The notes beneath the pieces were generated by a model. That model was not told where the DNA came from, ran no database searches, and saw only the letters and a list, made by a program, of their open reading frames with translations. From Nematopogon swammerdamellus (lineage: Eukaryota > Arthropoda > Insecta > Lepidoptera > Adelidae), in the NCBI GenBank assembly GCA_946902875.1, contig OX336355.1, forward strand, positions 15,533,347-15,597,346: a DNA stretch of 64,000 nt. Reading direction: 5' to 3'. The position numbers and the translations under genes were made by a program. Positions within the stretch are counted from its first letter, which is position 1; each line of letters starts with the position of its first letter. Positions 1 to 10,139 of the stretch are shown one piece after another.

Positions 1-33
1 GTTTATCTTATCTTATCTTATCTTATCTTTTCT
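1..33. repeat. (TCTTA)n microsatellite
   Basis: About six imperfect tandem copies of a 5-bp unit open the window. No gene-like content is attached. Confidence 0.85.
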
Positions 34-179
34 AGTAATATCACATAGAAAGAATCACAGAAATCGGTTGTCGTGGTGTAGATTATTCGCCCATTTGAAA
101 CAGTCCATATCTTGAAAACTATTGAACCGATTTGGATGACTGCACTGAACTTGCACTGTTCCCTAAGTTGAACTAAATG

Positions 180-430
180 TAAGCTAATAAAAAAAGAATG
201 GTCTCAAACCGATTAATAATTTCGGAGAAATACTTGGACAAAGAAACATACATACATACAAACATACATACAGACATACATACAAATATACATACAAACA
301 TACATACAATATTTTGTATATTTGTTTGGAAGTCCTAATAGATTATCATATGTGAATATATTGCAGTTCCAATAATATTACATACATACGTGTCGAATAA
401 TTGATAACCTCCTTTTTTTGAATTTGGTTA
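180..430. repeat. CATA-rich tract with Helitron-like flanks
   Basis: A (CATA)n-type tract at about 247-311 lies after the text 'ctcaaaccgattaataatttcg'-like wording and before 'aacctcctttttttgaa'. The same closing text recurs near 25845. I read the block as a degenerate copy of a dispersed repeat around a microsatellite; the family is not certain. Confidence 0.45.
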
Positions 431-540
431 AAAATGAAGCGATCGTTTATATCATATTTTGCGTTTAGGTCGGATTTTCTATTAAACCGAGTCTATCGCG
501 AGCGAAACTGCGGACAAAAGCTAACACGAACATATACTAA
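430..540 (+). mobile_element. Helitron-like 3' end fragment
   Basis: The text runs through 'accgagtctatcgcgagcg' to 'gcggacaaaagctaa'. Related ends at 44294-44330 and 46120-46158 read 'gcgaagccgcgg' then 'aaaagc', and the one at 46158 finishes in CTAG. A short GC hairpin just before CTRR is the known 3' signature of Helitrons. No 5' end or Rep/helicase sequence is visible, so this is at most a non-autonomous remnant. Confidence 0.4.
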
Positions 541-596
541 GCTAAGAACCAACATATAAGTATTCATGATTTAATTTCATTCACACAAAATATTGT

Positions 597-715
597 GACT
601 TGCGAAGTTTGTTTGTCAGTTCTTCTTCGCATTTGAATTTAGAACTGGCGGAATTTTCAACTTAACCAAATGTAACCTAACTTGGATGAAATTATACAAA
701 TAAACAATATAGAAT
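597..715 (+). repeat. Repeat I copy (LINE-like 3' tail)
   Basis: Begins near 'tgcgaagtttgtttgtcag' and ends with 'aaataaacaatatagaat'. Two more copies lie at 8323-8440 and 11190-11315. The shared end followed by an AATAAA-like signal suggests the 3' end of a 5'-truncated LINE. No coding part is retained. Confidence 0.6.
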
Positions 716-719
716 CGTT

Positions 720-1405
720 AAACTTTAAGACGAGGTGAAGCCCGTGGGCAGAGCTAGTCAATGATAAAGTATTTTTTATCACAAATATTCAAAACGTTTT
801 GACATTTTATAAAAAGAATGCATAACGGAATGCGAGCGCGTACCTACAGCCGTGCGTCTCCTAATGTCACACACGCACATTATCATTAGAGCACAGCTTT
901 CAGACGTCAATGTACCAATAATGCCGACGTGGAGTCAGTTATTCTTTGGAGTAGCTTAAAACTATTTTGATTGATATATTTTATTAATTTATATTGATTT
1001 TATTTACGGTTTCAGGTCAATATACGGCGATATCACATTTCGTTCTTAAAATTATTTTCTATGAATTAGTTGGTTTCGTTATTTTATGCCATGTGACAAA
1101 CCATATATTTTTATTTAATACTAGTAACTTCATTTGATTGATAAATAACAATATGTACCTACAATAACTATGCTTTATTACTAAAAAAATATTAAATTTT
1201 AATTTACATGCAAAATAAAACCACCACCTATTTAAGACTAATAAAAATATTAAAAAATGAATTACAAATTAATGTACATAATTTAAATGTATCCATACAA
1301 GTATAGCCTGTATTTTAAATAGCATTCACATCGAGACTCCATGAGCACGTATGTACTTGTAAACTATTCCAGAATTTGTGGAAGGTCTTTTTTAATATTA
1401 ATCCA
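720..1405. other. AT-rich unassigned stretch
   Basis: A possible Helitron-like end ('gcccgtgggcagagctagt', about 739-757) is followed by AT-rich DNA. I see no ORF, repeat family or RNA gene in it. Confidence 0.5.
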
Positions 1406-1407
1406 AA

Positions 1408-1720
1408 AACTGGCCAAGTGCGAGTCGGACTCGTGCACCGAGAGTTCTGTACCAGCACGCAATTGGCCGGTTTTTAATATTTATTGTTTTACTTTACAGT
1501 TTTGCGATAGAGCAATAACAAAACAAAAAAATCCTTGTTTCTTGTATGGGGACCCGATAATATTTTTTTTTTCATTATTTGTTGGGATATCAGCCATAAT
1601 AACCCATATTTCGTTCCGGCCGAAAATTTCAACCGGCTACCAATTACTGTTAAAAAGATGCAGGTAGGTATTTTAAAGGTAGAACAAACAGACATACGGA
1701 TGTAGAAACCTAAAAACACA
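1408..1720 (+). mobile_element. Element D copy 1
   Basis: Starts 'ggccaagtgcgagtcggac', carries the internal text 'cttgtatgggga' and 'aaaatttcaaccggctacc', and ends with 'gaaacctaaaaacaca'. This layout (GC-rich head, AT-rich middle, a run of 'cagacag', then 'cggaaacctaaaaa') is shared by the other D copies. I know it as a very common lepidopteran non-autonomous repeat but cannot place it in a transposon superfamily from the sequence. Confidence 0.7.
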
Positions 1721-1749
1721 AAAAACAATAAGTGAGGAGAAATAAATTG

Positions 1750-2074
1750 TTTTTAGGTTTCCGTAACCCGTACGGAAGCCTATTACTAAGCCTCCGCCGT
1801 CCGTCCGTCTGTCCGAGGGCTGTATCTCTTGAAACGTAATAGGTAGCCCGTTGAAATCTTCACAGAAAATGTGTTACTATGGCGGATATAACAACAAATA
1901 ATAAAAAAAAAGAAAATTTTAAAAATTGAGGGGGCTCCCATACAACCAACGTACCGAAAAATCAATTAGTCACACTACTGAATAATACACGGCTCCACAG
2001 GCTTTTTTGCTGAAAGGCAAAAGATAGGCGGATAGATACGGAAACCTCCGTGCGCGAGTAAAACTCGCACTTAA
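1750..2074 (-). mobile_element. Element D copy 2, inverted relative to copy 1
   Basis: Reads in reverse: 'ttaggtttccgtaacccg' first, then 'gtccgtccgtctgtccga', 'ggtagcccgttgaaat', and closes with 'gcgagtaaaactcgcact'. With copy 1 it makes an inverted pair separated by about 30 bp. Confidence 0.75.
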
Positions 2075-2379
2075 CAGATTTTTAAAGGGAATGTCTAACA
2101 ATTAATTCCTTCACGTCATCTCCCAAGCTAAATGTGTAATCATACGCCATCACAGTCGGGGTACCTACCTACATACGTCTCGTAGCGCAGCCGAACTGAT
2201 TCTCTATAGGGCTTTATCGTAACCACCATCGGCATTTTGTAGCACGCTCAAACCATTCTGACGCGGCTCCTCTTGCGTGAAATATGGAATAACAGAAAAA
2301 TTGTATCTGACGGTGACTTCTCGTAGAGCTTAAACCTATTACGGTTCAAAAGATACACCACTTTAAAGTATGACCACAG

Positions 2380-2412
2380 CCATATATATATATATATATA
2401 CATATATATACA
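2380..2412. repeat. (TA)n microsatellite
   Basis: A nearly pure TA run interrupted by single CA steps. It is present only in the first tandem unit and so arose after the duplication or was lost from the others. Confidence 0.9.
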
Positions 2413-3019
2413 GCCATATATATGCTGTGGTATGACAGACAGATATATAGACGGACGGCGTAGGCTTAGTAATAGGCTTCCTTGCGGTTATGGTAAACTA
2501 AAAACACATACAATGAGTGAGGAGAAAAAAAGACACATAAAAACACAAAAAATGAGTAATTTAAAAAAAGTATACATAAATAATAGTTTTTAAAGGGAAT
2601 GTCTAACAATTAACTCCTTCACGTCATTTCCCAAGCTAAATATGTAATCATACGCCATCAAAGTCGGAGTACCTACCTACATACGTCTCGTAGCGCAGTC
2701 GAACTGATTCTCTATAGGGCTTTATCGTAACCACCATCGGCATTCTGTAGCACGCTCAAACCATACTGACGCGGCTCCTCTTGCGTGAAAGATGGAATAA
2801 CAGAAAAATTTAATCTGACGGTGACTTCTCGTAGAGATTAAACCTATTACGGTTCAAAAGATACACCATATCGCACTTTATAGGTAAGACAGACATACAT
2901 ACAGACGGACAGCGTAGGCTTAGTAATAGGCTTCCTTAAGGATATAGAACGCTAAAAACACATACAATGAGTGTGGAGAAAAATAAGACACATAATCATA
3001 TGCCATCACAGTCGGAGTA

Positions 3020-3197
3020 CAGTTGCTTTCACGAGTCATGAGCACACTTTTCATTGGTCGGTTTGACTGGATGTGACGTCGACGGCGGCGCCGACGTTCA
3101 TCGCCTATTGGGCTCACATGCGTCGTTCAAGTACTATACACTTGCGTGCAATGTTAGTCCACTGTCCATCTGTGTTCATGACTCGTGAAAGCAACTG
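3020..3197. mobile_element. 178-bp MITE with TA target duplication
   Basis: The ends are inverted repeats of about 27 bp, 'cagttgctttcacgagtcat' at the left and its reverse complement at the right, with one mismatch near position 23. It is flanked by TA on both sides (3018-3019 and 3198-3199). The neighbouring tandem units (2160 and 2668 regions) show the uninterrupted site 'ggagtacctacctac', which is an internal empty-site control. TA duplication and CAG-type ends point to the Tc1/mariner group. There is no transposase. Confidence 0.8.
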
Positions 3198-3499
3198 TAT
3201 CTACCTACATACGTCTCGTAGCGCAGTCGAAATGATTCTCTATAGGGCTTTATCGTAACCACCATCGGCATTTTGTAGCACGCTCAAACCATACTGACGC
3301 GACTCCTCTTGCGTGAAAGATGGAATAACAGAGAAATTTAATATGACGGTGACTTTACTGATGATTCTATAGATGTATGTATGCAAATTGATTCAACCTT
3401 CCGCAGATATGTCACATAGGTGAAAACCCTCGTGAAAATTGCATGCAAATTGGTTGAACCGTTTTTTTCCCTTAATTTTTTTTTAAACTGCCTCTCATT

Positions 3500-3565
3500 A
3501 TCCGGCAAAGTGCGAGTCGGAATCGCGCACCGAGGTTTTCGTACCACCGCACAGTATATTTGTGT
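3500..3565 (+). mobile_element. Element D head fragment
   Basis: 'aaagtgcgagtcggaatcgc' and 'gaggttttcgtaccacc' match the D start. The copy stops at about 3565, where a LINE-F-like tail follows. Confidence 0.6.
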
Positions 3566-3589
3566 TGTAGTATTTACCAAAACAAAAAG

Positions 3590-3737
3590 TGTTTTCTTTG
3601 ATTCACTTCCGGATTCTTACCGCGAGCTTAGCGTCCTGAGCATGGCATTCGCAACTCCCGCAAACAAGCGAATGTCCATGGGCGTCGTTAGATACCTACC
3701 TCATGGGCGGGTCGGCGACACATGTCGTTCTTTCTAT
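3590..3737 (+). mobile_element. LINE-F 3' tail fragment
   Basis: The text 'catggcattcgcaac', 'gaatgtccatgggcgtcgtt' and 'cacatgtcg' before an A-rich end matches the tail of the LINE-F copy at 12919-13225. It is 5' truncated, as usual for LINEs, and retains little or no coding sequence. Confidence 0.6.
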
Positions 3738-4012
3738 AAAAAATCGGTCAAGTGCGAATCGGAATCGCGCGCCGAGGTTCCCGCACCACACAAAAAAAAA
3801 AACATTGAAAAAAAACACGTTTCTTGTATGGGACCCCCCTTTATTTTTTTTCTATTTTTTATAATTTGTTTTTATATCCACCATAATAACACATATTCTG
3901 TGAAAATTTTAACCGGCTACCTATTACGGTTCCAAAGATACAGCAGTAGGACAGACAGACAGACAGACGGCGGCGGCGCCGGCGTCCGTACGAGATACGG
4001 AAACCTAAAAAA
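3738..4012 (+). mobile_element. Element D copy 3
   Basis: Complete from 'tcggtcaagtgcgaatcgg' through 'gtatgggaccccc', 'taaccggctacctattacg' and four 'cagacagacaga' steps to 'gatacggaaacctaaaaaat'. A direct copy of the fragment at 3500, so the LINE-F tail sits between two D heads. Confidence 0.75.
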
Positions 4013-4214
4013 TAACTTTTGACCGCTAATGACTTCACATACATACAAAGCGCACGTCATGATGTATTGGTATAACATTATATTATTGTTTTAGTAAGGC
4101 ACGCTGGTTACACATTTTGATTGTTTAAAAAGGCTCCATAGCGGAGATGACTGACAATTTCGGAGATAACATTCTCTCGTGACTGATTCTTTTGTAACGG
4201 TTTTGAAACCAGTA

Positions 4215-4365
4215 CAATACCGTGCGGGGCCGGCACTTAAAAATAATTGCCCCACTGCATCTCTCCCCGTGCATGTCGTAAAACACGACTGGAAGGACCG
4301 TGCCGAGATGAGAGGTGGCCATCCTGCCGCCCTTTAGCACGGCATCTGGTCCTTATGCCTTAGTA
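4215..4365. mobile_element. Element C, head-to-head inverted fragment
   Basis: Positions 4215-4284 read as the C start on the plus strand ('ggggccggcacttaaaa', 'ctccccgtgcatgtcgtaaa'). From 4285 the sequence switches to the minus strand of C ('ggaaggaccgtgccgaga', 'ctttagcacggcatctgg'). The two halves are therefore joined in opposite orientations. Confidence 0.65.
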
Positions 4366-4771
4366 AACAATTTTTTCAAATGCTCAATGTACAATTTATT
4401 AGTGTATCTTTTAGAACGCAGCTCCCAAAGAACGAGTAATTTCACAAAAGTTATCCCAACGAAGCATTTCTTCTCGCATACAGAGCCCAGACAATGCGTA
4501 AAGGACAACGTATTCTAATATGGCGCTGTGTCTGTCCCGTTTCTGCTCCATTCGAGTGAAAGAGAGGGAAGATATCGGTTAAAATGTCATAGGTCATTAG
4601 GTTCCGAATGCCTTTTATGGCGCATCCAATACGCCAGTATGGCTACTTGCCCTTAAGCAGACGAGATATGTTGTGTACTATGCCTTAAATAGATACTCTA
4701 CTCCAGCGGTGTCCAACCGTCAGTACGCGTGCCCCCGGTAGCAGTCAGTCAGTACTCAGTCAGTCTTATTT

Positions 4772-5185
4772 TTAAGACGAGACGGAAGTTAACTTACTTC
4801 ATACAAAATCGTCATTCGGCATTTATGTTTTTTACCCCTTAACCTTATGAGATTTTTACAATTCTTTTTTTGTAAGGACAGTCGAATCTACGTTCCTGTT
4901 TTTTTTTATTTTTTGAATATCTAAAGTGATGACTCAATAAAGCTTAATGAACTTCATGATATCAAAAATATAAAAAATATTTTTTTTTCGGTCGAAATAA
5001 TTTTTTTTAGCTTCGCTGTTGTAGGTATATTTTTACCTAAACAAAAAAATGACAGGAATGTAGATTGGACTATCCTTAAAACAGAAAAAAAAATGGTAAT
5101 AATCGGATAACATTTAGGGGGCTAGAAAACATAAATTCCGAAAGACGATTTTGTATGGAGAAAATTAACTTTCGTCTCGTCTTAA
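4772..5185. mobile_element. Foldback element with TTAA ends
   Basis: About 60 bp at each end are inverted copies: 'ttaagacgagac' and 'catacaaaatcgtc' at the left recur in reverse at 5182-5120. Both outermost four bases are TTAA, which is the target duplication used by piggyBac-type elements, although it could equally be the first bases of the inverted repeat. The AT-rich interior has no ORF. Confidence 0.6.
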
Positions 5186-5477
5186 GCGCACGCACATAGA
5201 CGTTCTAACAAAAAAAAAAAAATTAAATTATAGCGCGAAAAAAAATATATAAAAAATAATACGTTGTTGACTCCAGAACATGTTAAAAATTGCCTAATGC
5301 TGTCATGCTGTCATATCGATTATATAGCAGATTTTGTAAATTTGTTTGAAAATCAAAATAGGCAGATATCCCATTAAAATGTACCTATAGATAAACGTCA
5401 TACATAAGTACTAGTCCCTACTTGAAGGTGCCCGCTGGGCTTGACAGAAATATGGAATTAGCTTTTTACACACACTT

Positions 5478-5768
5478 TACACACCACACGCTGTATCCCG
5501 ACAATCGGGGTAAGCAGAGAAATCGGTGTTGTGCTACAAGTATTCTGATAAATTACAGCACAACACCGACCGCCACGTTTAGCAAAGTATTCGGACAAGA
5601 TAACTCAGACTGGGCATCAAGTAAGGCACGAAGGTCCACCTGCTGCATGACTCGGTGGAAACACCGTGCCAAGGTGAGAGGTGGCTAACCTGTCGCCCCT
5701 ATGTACGGCATCTTGTCATTATCCCTTAGTCGCCTTTTACGACATGCACGGGGAGAGATGCATTTGGA
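5478..5768 (-). mobile_element. Element C copy
   Basis: Reads in reverse from 'ccacacgctgtatcccgac' through 'caacaccgaccgccacgttt' and 'aaggcacgaaggtccacc' to 'cgacatgcacggggagaga'. The first bases of the element are missing at its 5' end. Confidence 0.75.
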
Positions 5769-5825
5769 ATTAGCTCTTAAGGCGAAACAAGTTGGACACC
5801 GCTGATCTACTCTTATTGTGGTATG

Positions 5826-6213
5826 TTTTTTTATATGGAAACTGACACGGTTGGCTACATCACCTACAACATCCGTGATGTCAGCCCATAACACCGGGTG
5901 AACTAAGTGCCACATCAGTGCTTCCCTTCAGTCGTGCCGGCTACACTGAACTGGACGGAAAACAAAAACTATTTACATAGCCGTTTCGACCGACGTTTCG
6001 TTCAGTGCGGTGGTACCAACCCGGGCGGGTTGAACCCTAACACCTAGTAAGGTAAGAAGGGAAGAGACCTACAGTTTTACGTGGAATCCGAACCACGGTC
6101 AGCCTCCAACGATCGAGCGGTAACCCATCCAAGTACTGACCGCGCCCAGCGTTGCAATCATCAAATCAATAGCAATAGTCGACTGTCTGCACCACTGAGC
6201 TATCGAGGCTGAC
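5826..6213 (-). mobile_element. SINE-B copy, full length
   Basis: The T-rich left end is the poly(A) tail, followed by the tail text 'ctgacacggttggctacatc', the centre 'gtaccaacccgggcgggtt', and the head ending 'gagctatcgaggctgac'. The reverse complement of the head contains a 5S-like stretch matching 'gtacttggatgggtgaccgc' in part, with 'agctcagtggtgca' upstream. Confidence 0.8.
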
Positions 6214-6566
6214 TTACTCGCATGTATAATAATTTAGACTAGCTATTGCTTTGTCATTTCTGACAGTCAACCCAGTCAACGCGGGTACTGGGGCTAGTGA
6301 AATTATAACGTTACTTAGCGGTTCGATAAATAAAAATTATGTCATAAAAATGTGTACACTCATCACGAAAAAGTGGTCGTAATTTCTATAAAAGCCCATA
6401 ATGTGGGGCCCAAACAAAATTACGCGCCCGATAAAAATAGTAATTTGTCCCAGAGCGGACGAAACTAGCGGGCCGTTCAGTCGGTAGAGCTGTCCTTTGA
6501 GAATCGAATGCGTAACTATTTTTAACGGACTACGATGCCCAATATCCGCAATATCTATCGAATATG
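6214..6566. other. Unassigned spacer
   Basis: Moderately AT-rich. No repeat family shared with the rest of the window and no credible coding sequence. Confidence 0.45.
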
Positions 6567-6975
6567 TGACTTTTTTATGTAATCCGGTATGGGTGACTGA
6601 GTCGGAGGGGCCAAAGCATATGCTCCGACCAGCCAATATCACCTCCGAGAAGGTAGATGCCATACCGGAGCCTTCCCTGGATTGCTGGCTATACTGGACT
6701 AGAGGAGAACACAACCGAGGCTGCTATACGGCCATCTTACATTCAGTACGCTGGTGCCAACCCAGTCGACTACAATTTGAGCCTACCACCTAGGAAGGGG
6801 CAAGAGAAGGGACCTACTGTTTTACAACGGTTCCGAACGGTGAATCAGGTGTAGGTATGCACGTGATTTTTTTCGTAAAAAAAAAAACTCATTGGTACAC
6901 GCGGACCAGATTCAAACTTCGGACCTCTCGCATGAGAAGCCGATGCCCAAACCACTCGGTCACCCGCCGCTTGAC
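6567..6975 (-). mobile_element. SINE-A copy, full length
   Basis: From the A-tail side, 'tttttttatgtaatccgg', then 'tgactgagtcggaggggcc', 'ctggctatactggactag' and the head 'ggtcacccgccgctt'. The head's reverse complement carries 'gtgaccgagtgg' (A box) and a degraded B box ('gtttgaatctgg'). Confidence 0.8.
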
Positions 6976-7425
6976 ATGATATGATTTCGAGAGTGTTGTG
7001 ACAAGGTACCTCGCAAAAATGTACCTCCATTCTGATTTTTCTGTCCTTTTCGTGTCATTTTGTGTGTAAATAAATTAGAATTAATCTTAAAAATAATTAG
7101 GGAAGATGTTCATTAAGCGAAGCATCAAAGCTGTAGTCCAGGATTGCGTGCGAACGTGTGGGTTGGAAAGAAAAAAAAAACTAATACGTTTAAAAATATT
7201 TGCCAGTATCAAAATATTGTTCGGCTTTACTCACTGAACCGCCTTTACTTTAGGAACCAAATCAGAGGCGGTCCATGCTCAGATATTTCACCGCTTTACT
7301 TACATCAATACAACTAACTACATAGTACGAACAACTACATGCTTTTAATTCTGACGGTACCTTATTGTATTTATAAATGTACACAATGATTTTGCAACGA
7401 ATTATTTTATAGAAAATGGTTTAAT
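6976..7425. other. Unassigned AT-rich spacer
   Basis: Nothing recognisable beyond short A-runs. Confidence 0.45.
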
Positions 7426-7426
7426 T

Positions 7427-7757
7427 GTCGTGTGGGGCCGGTACTTAAAAAGAATATCCCCACTGCATCTCTACCCATGCATGTCGTAAAAGGCGACGAA
7501 GGGATAAGGACGAGATGCCGTGCTAAAGGGCGACAGGTTCGCCACTTCTCACCTTGGCAAGGTACTTCCGCCGAGTCATGCAGAAGGTGGGTCTTCGTGC
7601 CTTACTTGCTGCTTGATCGGTTGAATCTTGTTCGAATACTTTGCGAAACGTGGTGTTCGGTGTTGTGCTATCATTAACCAGAGTTATTGCAGCACAACAC
7701 TGATTACTCTGCTTACCCCGATTGTCGGGATTTAGCGTGTGTGATATGTATGTTTTT
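7427..7757 (+). mobile_element. Element C copy, full length
   Basis: Starts 'cgtgtggggccggtacttaa' and runs to the short inverted repeat 'cccgattgtcggg' and the end 'gtgtgtgatatgtatg'. All full C copies begin at the same base, which is SINE-like rather than like 5'-truncated LINE copies. I see no clear pol III boxes. A distinct relative with the core 'catgtcgtaaaaggcgacta' is very common in Lepidoptera from memory. Confidence 0.75.
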
Positions 7758-7857
7758 ATGTAATTTTATATTGTACACGTCGGATTAGAATTGACAAACA
7801 TTTCGATAATAGATAAAACGAAGAGTCTAGTTTTAAAAGTAACTTTTTTTATAAAAA

Positions 7858-8006
7858 CCATCATGGGTAGCTGTGCCAAGAGACTAAAGATGCAGTCGAG
7901 AGAGCCAAATTCTTAAGCGGCGGGTGGCAGAGTAGTCTGGATAATTATTATCTCGTCCTAACACTTGGCTAAAAATGGTGGTCGGTGTTGTGCTGTAATT
8001 TACCAG

Positions 8007-8043
<37 letters not shown>
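7858..8043. mobile_element. Mosaic of LINE-E tail, SINE-A head, C fragment and poly(T)
   Basis: In order: 'catgggtagctgtgccaaga' (LINE-E tail on the minus strand), 'aagcggcgggtggcagagta' (SINE-A head), 'gtggtcggtgttgtgctgta' (C interior) and a run of about 30 T at 8013-8043. Each piece is under 60 bp. It looks like fusion of fragments or template switching in reverse transcription. Confidence 0.55.
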
Positions 8044-8046
<3 letters not shown>

Positions 8047-8322
8047 GAACCTCTTCTTTTATGGAAATTTGCTTTCTATTTCTATATAAAAAATAATAAA
8101 AAAAGAAGAAAATATTAAAAAACATATCTATCAAATCATTATTCCTCACCTGACTGAAGACGCCACCGACATCGGGGCGAAATATTTCATTATTAAATGT
8201 GTTTTTTTATTATTATTAATAAAATATGTGTTTTACATAAAAATAAAGTTACTTGAATATAAACTTATATGTAAGGCACTATATATAATACGAATATAAT
8301 ACTTATATGTAAAACATAGTGA
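8044..8322. other. AT-rich unassigned stretch
   Basis: Low-complexity A/T-rich sequence with no shared repeat text except a short GC segment around 8155-8185. Confidence 0.4.
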
Positions 8323-8440
8323 CTTACGAAGTTTGTTTGTCAGTTCTTCTTCGCATTTGAATTTAGAACTGGCGGAATTTTCGACATTTCCAAGCGTAGG
8401 TTACCTACCTATGGATGAAATTATACAATAAAAAATTAAT
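8323..8440 (+). repeat. Repeat I copy
   Basis: Matches 597-715 from 'gaagtttgtttgtcagttc' through 'tggatgaaattatacaa'. Divergence between the two is mostly in the middle ('aacttaacc' versus 'gacatttcc'). Confidence 0.65.
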
Positions 8441-9028
8441 AATTTGTTACACATTGCGAATAATAGTATTATAAATCATATTTACCACATCTGTGCTCTC
8501 TTTATCGCGACGATATTATTTTCCAAGTAACGTTACTTCTTTCTATTTGGGGAGCCAGTCTAAAGTCGCAAGAATCAGATGCTGAACCTTTTTATTTCCC
8601 AGGCGCGCGCCGATCTAGATGTGTGTTTTCGGATTGTTTTGTTTCGCGTTCTCTCTTTGCAGTTTTTTCTTTTAGTTTCTTTTGCCCCCGTCGCTCGCAC
8701 AATCAGCGCAATCGTACGCGCGAGGACGTCCCGAGAAACAGACTAAATAAAGTAAAAAAAAAAGAAAAAGGCCGAGCGCTCTCTCGGTGGCTTATGGGAG
8801 TTCATTGATATTCAATTCAATGTGAAATTTAAATATTTCAATCCGCTCTACGCATTCGACGTCGAAATGTTGGGGCAAACGAAACGGCGGTTGGTCTGGG
8901 CCGAGTGGTCTGGGCGTCGGATTTTTTCTCTTGCCAGATTTCCGAGGCTCGAATTCGGCCGGCGTGTACCGATGAGTTTTTAAGAGCACCTTCGAACGAA
9001 GCGTCTGAAGACAAAGTGAGTGTATTTT
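8441..9028. other. Single-copy stretch with a CpG-rich core
   Basis: Positions 8600-8730 and 8845-8960 are CpG-rich ('caggcgcgcgccgatctag', 'aatcgtacgcgcgaggacgt') and do not match other parts of the window. It could be an untranslated exon or promoter, or an old element. Part of 8890-8960 ('gggccgagtggtctgggcgt', 'ggctcgaattcggcc', 'gtgtaccgatgagttttt') resembles a SINE-A head. Confidence 0.4.
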
Positions 9029-9330
9029 TTTTTATGGAAACTGACACGGTTATCTACATTACCTAAAACATCCGTGATGTCAGCCCATAACACCGGGTGA
9101 ACTAGGTGCCATGTCAGTGCTTCCCTTCGGTCGTGCCGGCTACACGGAACTGGACGGAAAACACAAACTATTTGCATAGCCGTTTCGACCGGTGGTATCA
9201 ACCCGGGCGGGTTAAACCTTACCACCTAGTAATATAAGAAGGGAGTCATATCCCTTAGTCGCCTTTTACGACATACAGGGGGAGAGATGCAGTGGGGCTA
9301 TTCTTTTAAAGTACCGGCCCCACACGGTAC
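9029..9330 (-). mobile_element. C/B chimeric SINE, minus copy
   Basis: The left part is the SINE-B tail and centre ('ctgacacggttatctacatt', 'caacccgggcgggttaaacc'). At about 9238 it passes through 'agaagggagtcatatccctt' into the first ~85 bp of element C ('gtactttaaaagaatag' in reverse; 'ccggccccacacggta'). The same junction recurs at 38575, 42305 and 43450, so this is a family and not a chance fusion. Confidence 0.7.
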
Positions 9331-9349
9331 AGTCTGTTGTGGTGTGCGG

Positions 9350-9560
9350 CCGGGATTTCGTGCGAGGTTTGGATCACGATCTGACACCGCTGCCGAATAA
9401 TGTGCAACCTACCCACAGCTAAAATCTTCGAAAATACCAGTTTAACGGTTGGTACAAAGGGCACCAGACGCGGCGGCGGCTCCAGGAACTCCCGCAGTCC
9501 CTGATGAAGCCCGTGACGTAGCGGGCGAAACGTCGACTTATGTAAGTCATCAGTAACCAC
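9350..9560 (+). repeat. Repeat with hammerhead-like core, copy 1
   Basis: Contains CTGATGA (9501-9507), a 5-bp stem GCCCG/CGGGC, then GAAAC (9527-9531) and GTCGAC, followed by a short inverted repeat 'gacttatgtaagtc'. A related copy is at 32100-32190. CUGANGA, a stem and GAAA are core parts of hammerhead ribozymes, which are known from Penelope-like elements. An extra A between CTGATGA and the stem departs from the consensus. Confidence 0.4.
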
Positions 9561-9579
9561 TGTTAATCCGTAAACTTAA

Positions 9580-9875
9580 CATGATTTCACAGAATATATG
9601 TTATTACGGCCGATATAACAACAAATAATAAAAATAAGAAAAAGCAAAAAAATTCACAGTAAAAAATACAAGAAACTAAAAAGTGTATGCGTGCCATCTA
9701 CCGAAAACAGTATGAAGTATTTTAACTACCTAATCATGAATTTTAACTAATATGAAGCATTTCATAAAACACGCCATAGATGACGTGAGTGTCGCTGACC
9801 ATGACATGGCGATACGGAACCCTCGGTACGAGAGTTCGACTCGCACTTGGTCGGTTTTTTTAGGGTTCCGTACCT
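9580..9875 (-). mobile_element. Element D copy
   Basis: Reads in reverse, with 'ttattacggccgatataac' in the middle and 'cgactcgcacttggtcggt' at the right. The first part of the element (the cagacag run) is missing. Confidence 0.65.
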
Positions 9876-9894
9876 ACCACTGTCAATTCTGTTA

Positions 9895-10132
9895 AAAATG
9901 AGTATATTCGTAAATTAAAGTATTTATGTAGTATTCGCTTGTAGTCTATGACATTTCTTTACGGTTTAATACATTTTACGGTTTAATACATTGACACAAA
10001 ATATTATATTTCATCTGCATGAACTTTTTCCACATCCCAGTTTGAATAAAACACCTCACACCATTAAACCCGCATATTGTACCTAAGTTGTAAGAATTGG
10101 TGTTCAGTAAAGAACATATACATACATACATA
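9895..10132 (+). repeat. Repeat L copy (LINE-like 3' end with ATAC tail)
   Basis: 'tttatgtagtattcgcttgt' through 'aattggtgttcagtaaagaa' to 'catacatacatac' parallels 48805-49028. A tail of short tandem repeats is typical of RTE and CR1 3' ends. No coding sequence. Confidence 0.6.
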
Positions 10133-10139
10133 CGTTTAA

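Larger units (their letters stand above)
2079..3360. repeat. Three tandem units of a D-related repeat
   Basis: Three similar units start near 2084, 2592 and (headless) 2995. Each carries 'cgtctcgtagcgcag', 'ggctttatcgtaaccacc' and 'gcggctcctcttgcgtg' (or close variants). Units 1 and 2 are offset by 508 bp, units 2 and 3 by about 347 bp in their common part. Units 1 and 2 end in the D-type text 'gcgtaggcttagtaatagg'. Unit 1 has an extra (TA)n run at 2380-2412. Unit 3 is interrupted by a MITE (3020-3197). This is local tandem duplication rather than independent insertion. Confidence 0.75.

Noticed and set aside
5422..5915. Frames of 76-88 codons
   Set aside because: They lie across element C and SINE-B copies; similar frames recur wherever these repeats occur (for example 17758-18024 and 44566-44877).
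7728..7760. Helitron end on element C ('cccgattgtcggg' hairpin)
   Set aside because: The hairpin is followed by 'gatttagcgtgtg' and TATG repeats, not by a CTRR end, and the 5' end does not start with TC.
8623..8808. 61-codon frame in the CpG-rich block
   Set aside because: Low-complexity phenylalanine/serine then lysine/arginine content, no similarity to a family I know, and no splice context.
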